The notes: generated by a model not told the origin, from the letters alone. Shown: positions 1-8,686, counted from the first letter of the stretch. The stretch is DNA of 64,000 bases from Mesobacillus maritimus (GCF_023715205.1 NZ_JAMBNR010000006.1:1-64000); one strand, 5' to 3'. Made by a program: numbers and translations.

Positions 1-84
1 TATGGATTCAGAAGTTTTGAACGCTTTCGAGCAAAAATACTATTGTCACATCAGTATAAAGGAATTGGACTTCATATTGGTTAG
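1..84 (+). CDS. ISL3-family transposase, C-terminal end (cut by window start)
   Basis: Only the last 27 codons are inside the window, ending in TAG. They read as a typical C-terminus of ISL3-family DDE transposases, with the pattern YGFRSFERFRAKILL followed by a short basic tail. Shortly downstream lies a candidate right terminal inverted repeat (108-127), which supports an insertion sequence ending here. Whether the element is intact depends on sequence left of the window. The family assignment rests on a short stretch recalled from known transposases. Confidence 0.6.
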   Translation, partial: YGFRSFERFRAKILLSHQYKGIGLHIG

Positions 85-107
85 GGTGACGACAATTAGT
101 CATCACC

Positions 108-127
108 CCAACATTTGACGGAGAACC
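108..127 (-). repeat. Candidate right terminal inverted repeat of ISL3-type element
   Basis: The reverse complement reads GGTTCTCCGTCAAATGTTGG, which resembles the GGnTCTTnGnCAAA ends of ISL3-family elements. It follows the transposase stop codon by 23 bases. The eight bases outside it (128-135) would be the target duplication; the matching copy lies outside the window. Confidence 0.5.
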
Positions 128-165
128 AAAATGTAAGGACGGAAACCTAGGAATTATTTCATTGC

Positions 166-204
166 AAAAAGCCGACACAGCATATTTATGCAGATCGGCT
201 TTTT
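166..204. terminator. Bidirectional rho-independent terminator
   Basis: AAAAAGCCGA pairs with TCGGCTTTTT, with an inner GCATA/TATGC stem. There are T-runs on both strands, so it can end both the transposase transcript and the leftward DinB-type gene. Confidence 0.75.
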
Positions 205-358
205 GTTAGTTTTAAAATTACAGATGACGAACGGTGTAAATCTAAGTACAACATAAGCTCCTATGCCAATGGATTCGGGCACAATCTTGTCCTGTTAAGA
301 AGGTAATAGAGCATTGGATACTTCTACCCCTTAAGGGAAGGTGTTTAAGCTCTAGCTC

Positions 359-838
359 TCATCCTCGGATGACGAAAAATGGGAGCTCTTCAACTCCGAT
401 TAAACGAGCATACGTGAATAACTGTCCTTTATGATGGATTTCATGATCCTTCGCTGTCTCAAGCATAGCAAGACCAGTCATTTTCATACCGCTAAATTGT
501 ACAAGCTGGTTTAATTGCTCTTCCGTTATCGATTCAAGATATGTCAGTGTTTTGTCAGTATCAGACTGAACCATTTGTTTCAGTTCTTCGACTGTCTCAG
601 GTGTTTTCCCCTCATTAGGTGGTGTAAATATGCCTTCATTAACCGTACGGACAAACATGCTTGTTGAAGAGGAAATATGTAAAACAAGCTCAGATAGGGA
701 CATTGCGTTATCCCAAGGTTTGAATGATAAATTTTTATTTTCCAATGTTTCAATAAGGGCTTGCAGTGCTTTGCGGTGGCTAAGCCAACCATCTTTATAA
801 GAATCTACTCTACTCAAAATTTTTTCACTCCATTTCAA
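359..838 (-). CDS. DinB-superfamily four-helix metal-binding protein
   Basis: A 159-residue protein of the DinB/YfiT-like superfamily, a four-helix bundle fold that usually binds a divalent metal through three histidines. The candidate ligands are His54 (LVLHISSS) and the pair in DHEIHHKGQLF (about His132 and His136), which is the usual DinB arrangement. Length is normal for the family. Members include thiol transferases such as bacillithiol S-transferase and many of unknown role; nothing here points to a specific substrate. It stands alone, with a terminator about 155 bases past its stop. Fold call is firm, function open. Confidence 0.85.
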   Translation of the reverse strand: MKWSEKILSRVDSYKDGWLSHRKALQALIETLENKNLSFKPWDNAMSLSELVLHISSSTSMFVRTVNEGIFTPPNEGKTPETVEELKQMVQSDTDKTLTYLESITEEQLNQLVQFSGMKMTGLAMLETAKDHEIHHKGQLFTYARLIGVEELPFFVIRG

Positions 839-896
839 TATAGTTGCAACACAATCATTATATCGGTAGGTTCAATGGATTTCCAAATTTCTTGAT

Positions 897-1751
897 TTAC
901 ATCCTTTTTATCGAGATTGCATTTCTCATTTTGTGCAAGCTTGTGTGTCCTTCCTCTTCCCTAGCAATCATCACATTAATAAATAAAGAATCGAGAATGC
1001 TTAATTGTGCAATCCTAGAAGAAAGGGCTTCGGAGCGATAGTCTGTTTCTTCTGCGACCGTATAAAGAGGAATATCAACTTCTTCACTTAAAGGAGACTT
1101 TGCAAAGTTGGTTATTCCTATGGTCTTGACATTATTTTCTTTTAAGACGCCAAGTACTTGAATTGTATCCTTTGTTGTTCCTGTGTGAGAGATTAATACA
1201 GCAACATCCTGCTCACCGAGTTGAGAAGCGGACATTAATTGCATATGAGAGTCACTGTTAGCAAAGACAGGAATGCCCGTACGAATAAATTTATGGTAGG
1301 CATCCATTGCGATTATACTTGACCCACCGCTCCCAAAAAACTCAACCCGCTTTGCGTTCACAATAGTCTTTACGGCAAGTTCGAAACTGCCGCCAACTAA
1401 AAGTTGTAGTGTATCTTCTAGTGCTTTCATATTGGACTGGAAAACTTTTTCGGAAACAGTACGGACATCGTCGCCTTCATTAATTGTTTCATGGATATCC
1501 TTTATAGGTGTTACGATTTCGGAAGCTAAGGCTATTTTCATCGCCTGGTAGCCTTTAAAGCCAATCCGCTTACAAAAACGAAAAACAGTTGAGTCTGCCA
1601 TTCCTAAGTCCTCAGCTAGTTGATTAATGGAAGTATGAATGATTTCCTCAGGATGTTTCAATATGTAATCAGCGATGGTTTTTTCTTTATCACTTAGTTT
1701 CACATAATGAGTTTTAATACGAGCCAAGCAATATTGGTTTTCGTTTATCAT
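897..1751 (-). CDS. RpiR/MurR-family transcriptional regulator
   Basis: A 284-residue regulator with an N-terminal RpiR-type helix-turn-helix (about residues 1-80, including DSTVFRFCKRIGFKGYQ) and a C-terminal SIS sugar-phosphate-binding domain (about 120-260, with EFFGSGGSS and ISHTGTTKDT loops). The family senses phosphosugars. The start is placed at MINENQ because AAGGAGC lies just upstream; a longer reading frame lacks a good site. It is divergent from a 6-phosphogluconate dehydrogenase gene, with operator-like boxes between them, so it most likely controls that gene in response to a sugar phosphate or sugar acid phosphate; the ligand is inferred. Confidence 0.9.
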   Translation of the reverse strand: MINENQYCLARIKTHYVKLSDKEKTIADYILKHPEEIIHTSINQLAEDLGMADSTVFRFCKRIGFKGYQAMKIALASEIVTPIKDIHETINEGDDVRTVSEKVFQSNMKALEDTLQLLVGGSFELAVKTIVNAKRVEFFGSGGSSIIAMDAYHKFIRTGIPVFANSDSHMQLMSASQLGEQDVAVLISHTGTTKDTIQVLGVLKENNVKTIGITNFAKSPLSEEVDIPLYTVAEETDYRSEALSSRIAQLSILDSLFINVMIAREEEGHTSLHKMRNAISIKRM

Positions 1752-1797
1752 GTTTGCGCTCCTTATAAAAATAAATTTCATTTTCACTATTATATAC

Positions 1798-1872
1798 GAA
1801 AAAAATTTTCATTCAAACATTGCAAACGAAATTTTTTTTCGTATAATTAAGATTGACGAGAAAATTTTTTTC
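1798..1872 (+). promoter_or_regulatory. gnd promoter with three phased GAAA-N5-TTTC boxes
   Basis: Three near-palindromes of the form GAAA..TTTC occur at 1798-1810, 1828-1840 and 1860-1872. Their starts are 30 and 32 bases apart, close to three helical turns each, so they lie on one DNA face. A promoter TTGCAA (1820-1825), 16-base spacer, TATAAT (1842-1847) overlaps them: the middle box fills the spacer and the last box covers the start-site region. This fits repression by the divergent RpiR regulator; that link is inferred from position. Confidence 0.65.
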
Positions 1873-1890
1873 TTCAACAAGGAGGACATT

Positions 1891-2787
1891 ATGAATATTG
1901 GTGTTATCGGTTTAGGGAAAATGGGCTATAACCTAGCTCTTAATCTTTTTGATCATAATCATGAAGTAATTGCTTTTGATAAAGATGATTCGCAAGTAGA
2001 AAAAGTAAATCGTGAAGGTATTAAGGGAGTTCATTCAATTGAGGAATTGGTCAACAATCTTCCGAAACCTCGTATTATTTGGTTAATGGTTCCTTCTGGA
2101 AACATTACAGAGATGGTCATTGATGAAACTGCTCCACTCTTAGAAGAAGGGGATATCATCATTGATGGAGGAAATTCAAATTATAAGGATTCCGTTAAGC
2201 GTGCTAAAAGCCTTGCTGAAAAAGGTATCTATTTCTTTGACTGTGGGACAAGTGGTGGAATGGAAGGAGCCCGCAACGGAGTTTGTACGATGATTGGTGG
2301 AGATGAAGAAGCATTCAAAATCATTGAGCCTCTATTCAAGGATATTTCAGTTGAAAATGGCTATCTTTATGCTGGTGAATCTGGGAGTGGGCATTTTCTA
2401 AAGATGGTTCATAATGGGGTTGAATATGGGATGATGCAAGCGATTGCTGAGGGTTTTGAAATCCTAGATAAAAGCCAGTTTGATTTTGACTACGAAAAAG
2501 TGGCAAGAGTATGGAATAATGGGTCTGTTATTCGTTCATGGTTAATGGAACTAACTGAAGGTGCTTTCTCAAAAGATGCAAAACTTGATGGATTAAAAGG
2601 AATTATGCACTCATCTGGTGAAGGAAAATGGACTGTGGAGACTGCTTTGGATTTACAAACTGCTGCTCCTGTCATTACGATGTCATTATTAATGCGATAT
2701 CGTTCACTTGAACAAGACACTTTCTCAGGAAAAGTGGTTGCGGCATTACGCAATGAATTTGGCGGCCACGCAGTCGAAAAGAAATAA
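1891..2787 (+). CDS. gnd: 6-phosphogluconate dehydrogenase, decarboxylating, NAD-type short form
   Basis: A 298-residue enzyme of the short (GntZ/YqeC-like) 6-phosphogluconate dehydrogenase class, which oxidatively decarboxylates 6-phosphogluconate to ribulose 5-phosphate. The N-terminal Rossmann motif GVIGLGKMG is at residues 4-12, the substrate signature DGGNS near 90-95, and the catalytic GHFLKMVHNGVEYG segment near 170-185. At about 300 residues it is shorter than the 470-residue NADP enzymes, and short forms are typically NAD-dependent. Start ATG follows AAGGAGG. A perfect terminator lies downstream (2866-2907), so the gene is monocistronic and probably under the adjacent RpiR regulator. 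Confidence 0.92.
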   Translation: MNIGVIGLGKMGYNLALNLFDHNHEVIAFDKDDSQVEKVNREGIKGVHSIEELVNNLPKPRIIWLMVPSGNITEMVIDETAPLLEEGDIIIDGGNSNYKDSVKRAKSLAEKGIYFFDCGTSGGMEGARNGVCTMIGGDEEAFKIIEPLFKDISVENGYLYAGESGSGHFLKMVHNGVEYGMMQAIAEGFEILDKSQFDFDYEKVARVWNNGSVIRSWLMELTEGAFSKDAKLDGLKGIMHSSGEGKWTVETALDLQTAAPVITMSLLMRYRSLEQDTFSGKVVAALRNEFGGHAVEKK

Positions 2788-2865
2788 TTAAGTTAACTGA
2801 AATTTATTATACATGTAGAGAGGAAGGGGTTTCGAAGTGCCTCTTCTTTCGTTTGAAACAAAATT

Positions 2866-2907
2866 AAAAGCAGGGCGTAAAACAACCGTTTTATGTCCTG
2901 CTTTTTT
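2866..2907 (+). terminator. Rho-independent terminator after gnd
   Basis: AAAAGCAGG pairs with CCTGCTTTTTT, with an inner GTAAAAC/GTTTTAT stem, followed by a T-run. Confidence 0.85.
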
Positions 2908-2975
2908 AGTTGTTGAAAACCAGAGGGACTCTATTCAATTAGTAGTTTTGCCGGATAATTGGACAGTCTCTAGTC

Positions 2976-3854
2976 TTAAATAAATTTATCAGCATTGTTG
3001 ATAAACAGTTTTGAAACAAGCGGGATCGTTTTCTGTTTATTATAGATTAGGTAAAAATACCGTTCGTCTTCAAAGTCAGCAATTTGATATTTCTCAAGCT
3101 CTCCTTCTTGCTCATTTGCGGCAATTTCGGAGACAATCGCAATCCCAATTCCCTCTTTGACAAATTGAGTCAGGCTTTGTCCTGAATCGGTATAGGCGAT
3201 GATATTTAGGTGGTTCTTGGAAATGTTATTCTTTTTTAACAGTTTTTCTAAAAGAGCATTCGTTCCTGAGTCTGTATTTCGCATCACAAACGGATAGTCC
3301 AGAAGTTCTTGAATATGAACAGGATTTGATAGGTTGATGTTTCTGGACGTTATTAAAACTAAATGTTCTTTTAATAGGGGGATGTAGTGCAACCGGTCAT
3401 TTTCATATTTATCGCCAATAATACCAAAATCTACAGTCCCGTTTACCACTTTTTCCGCGGTAACTTTTGAAGAGGCCTCATAGATTTGAAAGGTAACAGC
3501 AGGATAATCCATACGAAATTTCTTAATCATTTGTGGAAGAAGGAATTGTCCGGGAACGGAGCTGGCTGCTATTCTAATCATACCTTGGAGCTCTGTCATT
3601 CCTTCGTTTAAATCTAATAAAGCTTGATCTTTTATAAAAAGTAATTTCTGGGCCCAATGATATAGACGCTCCCCATGGGGAGTTAGCACACTTTCTCTTC
3701 CAACACGGTCAAAGAGCTTTATATTTAACGCTTTCTCCAAGGCTTGAATATGGGAACTGACCGTTGATTGACTAAGGAAGACGACTTCCGCGGCTTTAGA
3801 AAAGCTTTTATGTTCGACAACTTTGGTAAATATGTATAGTTGGTGTAAATCCAC
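2976..3854 (-). CDS. LysR-family regulator, CysB/CysL-like
   Basis: A 292-residue LysR-type regulator. Residues 1-60 hold the winged helix-turn-helix (FSKAAEVVFLSQSTVSSHIQ), and about 90-290 the periplasmic-binding-like effector domain. The segment SSVPGQFLLPQMIKKFR and the following VDFGIIGD resemble the CysL/YwfK branch and the related regulators found beside selenium-metabolism genes. This second resemblance is from memory and unproven, but is worth noting because the window also carries a candidate selenoprotein. The neighbouring rightward gene starts 165 bases away, so it could be a divergent target. Confidence 0.85.
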   Translation of the reverse strand: MDLHQLYIFTKVVEHKSFSKAAEVVFLSQSTVSSHIQALEKALNIKLFDRVGRESVLTPHGERLYHWAQKLLFIKDQALLDLNEGMTELQGMIRIAASSVPGQFLLPQMIKKFRMDYPAVTFQIYEASSKVTAEKVVNGTVDFGIIGDKYENDRLHYIPLLKEHLVLITSRNINLSNPVHIQELLDYPFVMRNTDSGTNALLEKLLKKNNISKNHLNIIAYTDSGQSLTQFVKEGIGIAIVSEIAANEQEGELEKYQIADFEDERYFYLIYNKQKTIPLVSKLFINNADKFI

Positions 3855-3883
3855 AATAAACCTCCATAAACAAATGATGCTTT

Positions 3884-3905
3884 AAGATTATTGAATGATT
3901 ATCTT
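3884..3905. promoter_or_regulatory. Imperfect palindrome in LysR upstream region
   Basis: AAGATTATTGAATGATTATC and its continuation form an imperfect 22-base dyad just upstream of the LysR start, next to TATAAT at 3905-3910. Its position is where a LysR-type autoregulatory site would lie. Functional role is inferred. Confidence 0.35.
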
Positions 3906-4019
3906 ATAATACTTAGAATATCACTTTTGATCCTAAACAAAAATAAATGAAGCCTAGGATGCAGGAACCTTCTAAGTTACAATAAAAGGAACAGTATTAG
4001 TAAGAAGGGGGGACTTGGA

Positions 4020-4808
4020 TTGTGTCTAATTCTATTTGGTTATAAAGTACATCCAACCTACAGTTTAATTGTTGCAGCTAATCGTGATGAGGCATATCAC
4101 CGCCCTACCGCATCAGCTGATTTTTGGAATGATGCTCAACATGTTTACGCAGGACGTGATTTAGAAAAGCTAGGTACCTGGATGGGGGTTACGACTTCTG
4201 GAAAATTCGCTGCACTCACAAATTACCGTAATCCATTGGAAGAAACGGTTGGGAAACGTTCCCGTGGTGAAGTAGTTGCTGATTTTCTAATTGGACACGA
4301 GTCTTCTGAGCCTTATTTACAAAAAGTAAATGAAAATTTTAACGCATATCCTGGATTTAATCTATTAACTGGAGATACGAAGGAATTATATTATTACTCA
4401 AATATTGAAAAAAGGATCCGAAAGTTAGAACCAGGAATCTATGGACTAAGCAACCATTTGTTAAATACAAATTGGCCCAAAGTAGAAATCGGAAAGAAAT
4501 ACCTAGGTGAGCTTGTAGCAGCGTACTTGGATCCGAAGGAGAAAGAGGCTTTTGTTCAAGGTTTGTTCCAGATGCTACAGCATTCCGATCCCGCCCCAGA
4601 TGAGTTACTTCCAAACACTGGAGTAAGTCTAGAATTAGAACGAATTTTGTCTCCATTGTTTATTAAAAGTGAAGGATATGGGACAAGAAGTTCGTCCGTT
4701 GTGTTAATGACAGATACTGAAATCCACTATGTAGAGCAAACACATGTAGGTGAAAGAGAACAACAGAAAGAAGTAACTGTAAGGATTCAAAAACAGGCAA
4801 CCTCTTAA
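4020..4808 (+). CDS. TANGO2/NRDE-family protein
   Basis: A 262-residue protein of the NRDE (TANGO2-like) family. The signature NRDE sits in [12 protein letters not shown] near residue 20, and the protein begins Met-Cys, placing a possible N-terminal nucleophile cysteine as in Ntn-type hydrolase folds. TTG is the start codon, preceded by AAGAAGGGGGG, and this choice is what puts Cys at position 2. The family has been linked to heme and lipid handling in eukaryotes; its bacterial role is not settled. It is monocistronic, ending at a hairpin that overlaps the stop region. Confidence 0.85.
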   Translation: MCLILFGYKVHPTYSLIVAANRDEAYHRPTASADFWNDAQHVYAGRDLEKLGTWMGVTTSGKFAALTNYRNPLEETVGKRSRGEVVADFLIGHESSEPYLQKVNENFNAYPGFNLLTGDTKELYYYSNIEKRIRKLEPGIYGLSNHLLNTNWPKVEIGKKYLGELVAAYLDPKEKEAFVQGLFQMLQHSDPAPDELLPNTGVSLELERILSPLFIKSEGYGTRSSSVVLMTDTEIHYVEQTHVGEREQQKEVTVRIQKQATS

Positions 4809-4822
4809 TGATTGCCTGTTTT
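4792..4822 (+). terminator. Terminator overlapping the end of the NRDE gene
   Basis: ACAGGCAA pairs with TTGCCTGT across the stop codon, followed by TTTGTTG. Confidence 0.7.
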
Positions 4823-4829
4823 GTTGTTA

Positions 4830-4985
4830 AAATCTGTAAGACGATTTTAACGCGAAATAAGCTTTTCTCTGCGTTGCTACTTAGTTTGTAAGCTCGTTTC
4901 TCATCTTATAGACGATCTTTGGAATGGAAGCATAGCTGAATTATTCTATATTTCCTTTAAAAAGCAACTATCTTTGAGAAAACAA
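4830..4985 (-). repeat. Dispersed intergenic repeat, copy 1 (minus orientation)
   Basis: The reverse strand matches the copies at 57390 and 62959 almost throughout: a 5' segment CTCAAAGATAGTTGC, the CATTCCAAAGATCGTC core, an AAGCTTATTT segment, and a final hairpin GTTAAAATC/GATTTTAAC. It occupies nearly the whole gap between the NRDE gene and the aldo/keto reductase. Confidence 0.8.
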
Positions 4986-4991
4986 CTATTG

Positions 4992-5822
4992 TTAAAAATC
5001 AAAGTTATCTGGATCTGCTCCAGTTCGTTCATTTTTATTGAGTCCATCAATTTGTTTCATCTCTTCGTCGGTAAGCGTGAAATCAAAAATATCAGCATTT
5101 TCAATGATTCGGTGTTCTTTTACAGATTTTGGTATAGTTACAACCTTATTCTGAAGATCCCACCGCAGGATCACTTGAGCAGGTGTTTTTTGATGTTTAT
5201 TTGCAATCGAAGTAATCACAGAATCCTCCTGTAGACGTCCTTTTTTTAGCGGGGACCAAGCCTCTATTTGGATGTTTTCCTTTTGGCAGAAAGCAAGCAA
5301 TTCTTTTTGTGTAAGACTTGGGTGCAATTCGACTTGGTTCACCATTGGTTTGATTTTCGCATCAGCCATTAGATCTTTAAGGTGATGAATTTGGAAATTA
5401 CTTACCCCGATTGCACGTACTTTCCCTTGTTCGTATAAATCTTCAAGAGCCTTCCAAGTATCTTTATATTTACCTACAACAGGCCAGTGAATAAGGTAGA
5501 GATCCACATAATCAAGTCCAAGCTTTGTCAAGCTAGTATGGAACGCTTGGATAGTAGAATCATATCCTTGGTCGGAATTCCATACTTTTGTTGTGACGAA
5601 TAGTTCTTCTCGAGGAACGTTAGCCTCTATAATTGCTTTCCCAACGCCTCCCTCATTTTGATAAAGTGCTGCTGTATCAATACTTCTATAGCCGTGTTTA
5701 ATAGCTACTTTAACGGCTTGAATAACTTCTTCTCCTTCTTGTGCTTTATAAACACCTAGCCCAAACCAAGGCATTTTAACGCCGTTATGTAAAGTTGTTG
5801 TGTCAGACAAACTATGAACCAT
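4992..5822 (-). CDS. Aldo/keto reductase (YvgN/glyoxal reductase type)
   Basis: A 276-residue NADPH-dependent aldo/keto reductase of the AKR5 type, a TIM barrel reducing aldehydes and ketoaldehydes such as methylglyoxal. The full catalytic tetrad is visible: Asp49, Tyr54 (AALYQNE), Lys79 (TTKVWN) and His112 (LIHWP). The C-terminal cofactor segment IPKSVKEHRI is present. Closest resemblance is to B. subtilis YvgN. It reads alone, with a good Shine-Dalgarno (AAGGAGG) ahead of ATG. Exact substrate is not deducible. Confidence 0.9.
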   Translation of the reverse strand: MVHSLSDTTTLHNGVKMPWFGLGVYKAQEGEEVIQAVKVAIKHGYRSIDTAALYQNEGGVGKAIIEANVPREELFVTTKVWNSDQGYDSTIQAFHTSLTKLGLDYVDLYLIHWPVVGKYKDTWKALEDLYEQGKVRAIGVSNFQIHHLKDLMADAKIKPMVNQVELHPSLTQKELLAFCQKENIQIEAWSPLKKGRLQEDSVITSIANKHQKTPAQVILRWDLQNKVVTIPKSVKEHRIIENADIFDFTLTDEEMKQIDGLNKNERTGADPDNFDF

Positions 5823-6049
5823 AAATATCTCCTCCTTATTACTTAATCCTACTCTTTTATTTTCTCATATTATAGAAAAAGCCCCAAGTGGGAAAAATAG
5901 TGCTAATGAGTACGGGACCAACTAGGTAATTGAACGATAACGCCAAGATATTCATAGATTTAAGTAACCATATCCTTTATGATGGTGGTAACTGAGTAAA
6001 AAGTAACAACCTTGTTTAAGGAGGACTGCTCAGGAAAAGAGGAGGCATT

Positions 6050-6895
6050 ATGACACAAAAACATGAAATTGCATGGGTAACAGATAGTACAGCGACTCTA
6101 CCAGAAGATTTTACAAAGATCAACCATATATATGTCGTTCCATTGAGCATTCTCTTTGGGGAAGAAGCTTTTCTTGAAGGGGTCGACATTACAGCCGAAG
6201 AGTTTTATGAAAAGCTTGCAGCATCCAAAGTATTGCCGAAAACATCACAGCCTGCAATTGGTGAGTTTGTGGAGTTATATAAGAAGTTAAAAGAAAACTA
6301 TCAGCATGCCATTGCCATCCATGCTTCTAGTGCATTGACAGGCACGTATCAGGCCTCAGTTCTAGCATCTAGCATGGTCGATTATGAGGTAGAAGTGATT
6401 GATAGCAAAATTGGTTCTTACCCACTTGGAAAAATGATTTATGAAGGTGTAGAGATGCAAAAGCAAGGAAAGTCATATGCTGAAATTGTGTCCTACCTTC
6501 GTACTCTTCCTGATAAAGCAAGACTAATTATGGCACCCGGAAGTTTAGAACAGCTTCATAAAGGTGGCCGTCTTTCAACCGCTCAGGCTATTATTGGTGG
6601 GTTGATTAAGATGAAGTTGATTGTCAAATTTGATGAAGGTAAGGTTATTTTATTTGATAAAATTAGAACAGAACGAAAGGTAAAGGAAAGGCTCTTTCAA
6701 ATTTTTGATGAAGCATCGCATTTAATTGAAGAAGCAAGTATTATTCATGCAAATATTAAGGAAACTGCTGAGGAGTGGCGGGAAGAGTTAGAACAAAAAT
6801 ATCCACAAATCCGTTTTACAACAACTATGTTTAGTCCAGTTGCAGGAACTCACACTGGACAGGGAACGATCGGTTTTGCTTGGATTGATAAATAA
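6050..6895 (+). CDS. DegV-family fatty-acid-binding protein
   Basis: A 281-residue DegV protein. It starts with the usual WVTDSTATLP strand-loop, carries the TSQPAIGEF motif near residue 65, and the GRLSTAQAIIGGLI segment that contributes to the lipid pocket. DegV/FakB proteins bind a fatty acid for phosphorylation by FakA. No FakA is nearby, so whether it acts as a FakB or another lipid carrier is open. An AGAGGAGG site precedes ATG, and a strong terminator follows. Confidence 0.92.
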   Translation: MTQKHEIAWVTDSTATLPEDFTKINHIYVVPLSILFGEEAFLEGVDITAEEFYEKLAASKVLPKTSQPAIGEFVELYKKLKENYQHAIAIHASSALTGTYQASVLASSMVDYEVEVIDSKIGSYPLGKMIYEGVEMQKQGKSYAEIVSYLRTLPDKARLIMAPGSLEQLHKGGRLSTAQAIIGGLIKMKLIVKFDEGKVILFDKIRTERKVKERLFQIFDEASHLIEEASIIHANIKETAEEWREELEQKYPQIRFTTTMFSPVAGTHTGQGTIGFAWIDK

Positions 6896-6955
6896 CGAAT
6901 ATTGTTGGACTACATGAGTTGAAATGGCTATAGTTGCAAAACAATCTCTTAATAG

Positions 6956-6983
6956 TAAAAAGCCACCATTGAGGTGGCTTTTT
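6956..6983 (+). terminator. Terminator after degV-family gene
   Basis: AAAAGCCACC pairs with GGTGGCTTTTT around an ATTGA loop. Confidence 0.85.
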
Positions 6984-7020
6984 ACATGAACTTTTCTTTT
7001 AGCAAATATAAACATAAGAA

Positions 7021-7089
7021 ACGGCTATTATTGCTTAAATCAGCCTTAGGATTTTAACAATAATCTTTACGAAAACAGGCTTTATAAAA
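7021..7089 (+). repeat. Dispersed intergenic repeat, partial copy
   Basis: Only the 3' part of the family is present: AAATCAGCCTTAGGATTTTA followed by ACAATAATCTTTACGAAAAC, matching the same segments at 11560, 19940 and 63085. Confidence 0.65.
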
Positions 7090-7103
7090 GAGAATCGCAA
7101 AGC

Positions 7104-8396
7104 CTAGAGGAAAGTGAAATAACCGATAAATAGGAGGCCAAGACCATAAAGGATTGGATGGACTTCTTTCGCCTTTTTAGATGCCAACATTCCAAGTGGA
7201 TATAAAATAAACGCAAGTGCAATCCCTGTTGCTATGCTGTATGTTAATGGCATCATAATAATCGTCATAAAGGATGAAATCATGATCGTCGTGTTTTTCC
7301 AATTTATTTTACTGATTTCTGAAGCCATCAACGCCCCAACAATAATCAGTGCTGGTGCTGTTACTTCTGGTGTAACAATCGATAGTACAGGAGCAAAGAA
7401 CAAAGCGATGGCAAAGCATCCAGCAATAATAACAGAGGTAAAGCCCGTTCGGCCACCAACTGAAATTCCTGCCGATGATTCGACGGCACAAGCGGTCGTT
7501 GACGTACCCATTATACTTCCTGCAACAGCTGCGGTTGCATCAGCAAGTAGTGCACGTCCTGCTTGTGGGATTTCGTTGTTCTTCATTAAACCAGCCTGAC
7601 TCGCAATGGCAATCAATGCACCAGCTGTATCGAAAAAAGCAACAAAAAGGAAAGTGAAAATGACAGCAAGAATCTCAAATGTAAATATCTGATCCAATTG
7701 TGTGAAAACAACTCCAAAAGTAGGAGCTAAACTAGGAATTTCCCCTATGATTGAATCAGGGCGATCAATTTGACCTATGAAAATACCTGCAATAGTTGTA
7801 ATCACCATTGAGTAAAAAATCGCTCCTGAAACTCCACGTACTAACAGTATAATTGCTAGGCCTAAACCAAATAGAGCAAGAAGTGTTGTTGGAGATGTTA
7901 ACTCACCAACCGTAACGAAAGTTGCGTCGCTTTGAATGACAATTCCAGCATTTTTCAACCCAATAAAAGCAACAAAAAAACCAATTCCAGCTGCAATTGC
8001 GTGCTTCAAATCCTGTGGTATGACATTAATGATTTTTTCGCGTATTTTTAAAAGACTCAAAATCATAAATAAAATCCCTGAAATAAACACTCCTGTTAGA
8101 GCGGTCTCCCATTCTATTCCCATCCCAATGCAAACAGAAAAGGTAAAGAAAGAATTTAAGCCCATGCTAGGAGAAATTCCAACTGGAAAATTAGCTAAAA
8201 GCCCGATTAGTAGTGAGCCGATAATGGCAGATAATGCGGTAGCTGTAAAAACCGCGCCTTTATCCATTCCTGCTTGACTAAGAATCATCGGATTTACAAC
8301 TAAGATATAAGCAATCGACAAAAACGTGGTAATTCCGGCCATCGTTTCTGTTTTATAATTGGTTTGGCGCTGTTCAAACTGAAAAAAGCTTCTCAT
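7104..8396 (-). CDS. NCS2-family purine permease (PbuG-like), guanine-riboswitch controlled
   Basis: A 430-residue polytopic permease of the AzgA/PbuG branch of NCS2 transporters, importing hypoxanthine, guanine or adenine. About 12-14 membrane segments are visible, with the family motifs GLNSFFTF near residue 65, FVAFFDTAGALIAIASQAGL near 245-265 and GTSTTACAVESSAGISVGGR near 295. The start at MRSFFQ is chosen for its AAGGAGGATTAT site; a longer frame runs back into the riboswitch terminator. The guanine aptamer upstream indicates that its substrate is guanine or hypoxanthine. Confidence 0.92.
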   Translation of the reverse strand: MRSFFQFEQRQTNYKTETMAGITTFLSIAYILVVNPMILSQAGMDKGAVFTATALSAIIGSLLIGLLANFPVGISPSMGLNSFFTFSVCIGMGIEWETALTGVFISGILFMILSLLKIREKIINVIPQDLKHAIAAGIGFFVAFIGLKNAGIVIQSDATFVTVGELTSPTTLLALFGLGLAIILLVRGVSGAIFYSMVITTIAGIFIGQIDRPDSIIGEIPSLAPTFGVVFTQLDQIFTFEILAVIFTFLFVAFFDTAGALIAIASQAGLMKNNEIPQAGRALLADATAAVAGSIMGTSTTACAVESSAGISVGGRTGFTSVIIAGCFAIALFFAPVLSIVTPEVTAPALIIVGALMASEISKINWKNTTIMISSFMTIIMMPLTYSIATGIALAFILYPLGMLASKKAKEVHPILYGLGLLFIGYFTFL

Positions 8397-8414
8397 ATAA
8401 TCCTCCTTGGAAAA

Positions 8415-8444
8415 CAAAAAACTCTGGAGCGTTGCTTCCAGAGT
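8415..8444 (-). terminator. Riboswitch expression-platform terminator
   Basis: On the minus strand ACTCTGGA pairs with TCCAGAGT, followed by TTTTTTG just before the permease start. An upstream AAGGGAGGAATA (overlapping the aptamer P1 strand) can pair with TATTCCCCCCTT next to this stem, giving the alternative antiterminator. Confidence 0.85.
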
Positions 8445-8492
8445 GACCAAGGGGGGAATAGAGCTCAACCTTAATAAGGTAGACGTATTCCT

Positions 8493-8563
8493 CCCTTGTA
8501 GTCACACTTTTTACGGAAGCATGGTAGAAACGTTCAAGCCATATTCTTGAACATATACAAGGG
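8493..8563 (-). promoter_or_regulatory. Guanine-class purine riboswitch aptamer
   Basis: Read on the minus strand the aptamer has P1 CCCTTGTA/TACAAGGG, then P2 GTTCAAG/CTTGAAC around AATATGG, the conserved core GTTTCTACC, P3 loop CCGTAAA, and the J3/1 segment GACTACAAG. The C in GACTA at the base-recognition position (C74 in xpt numbering) marks a guanine/hypoxanthine specificity; adenine aptamers carry U. Confidence 0.93.
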
Positions 8564-8591
8564 TTTATTGTTATTTTGAAATAATAATAGG

Positions 8592-8620
8592 ATATTATCA
8601 ATATTTCGAGACACCGTCAA
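8592..8620 (-). promoter_or_regulatory. SigA-type promoter of the riboswitch-permease transcript
   Basis: On the minus strand TTGACG, a 17-base spacer, and TAATAT lie about 30 bases ahead of the aptamer. Confidence 0.8.
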
Positions 8621-8686
8621 TGGTTTTTTAAAACTGTTTTTATTTGGTAATGAAAATGCAGTTCACAGGAACAGCGCTTGCAAAAA

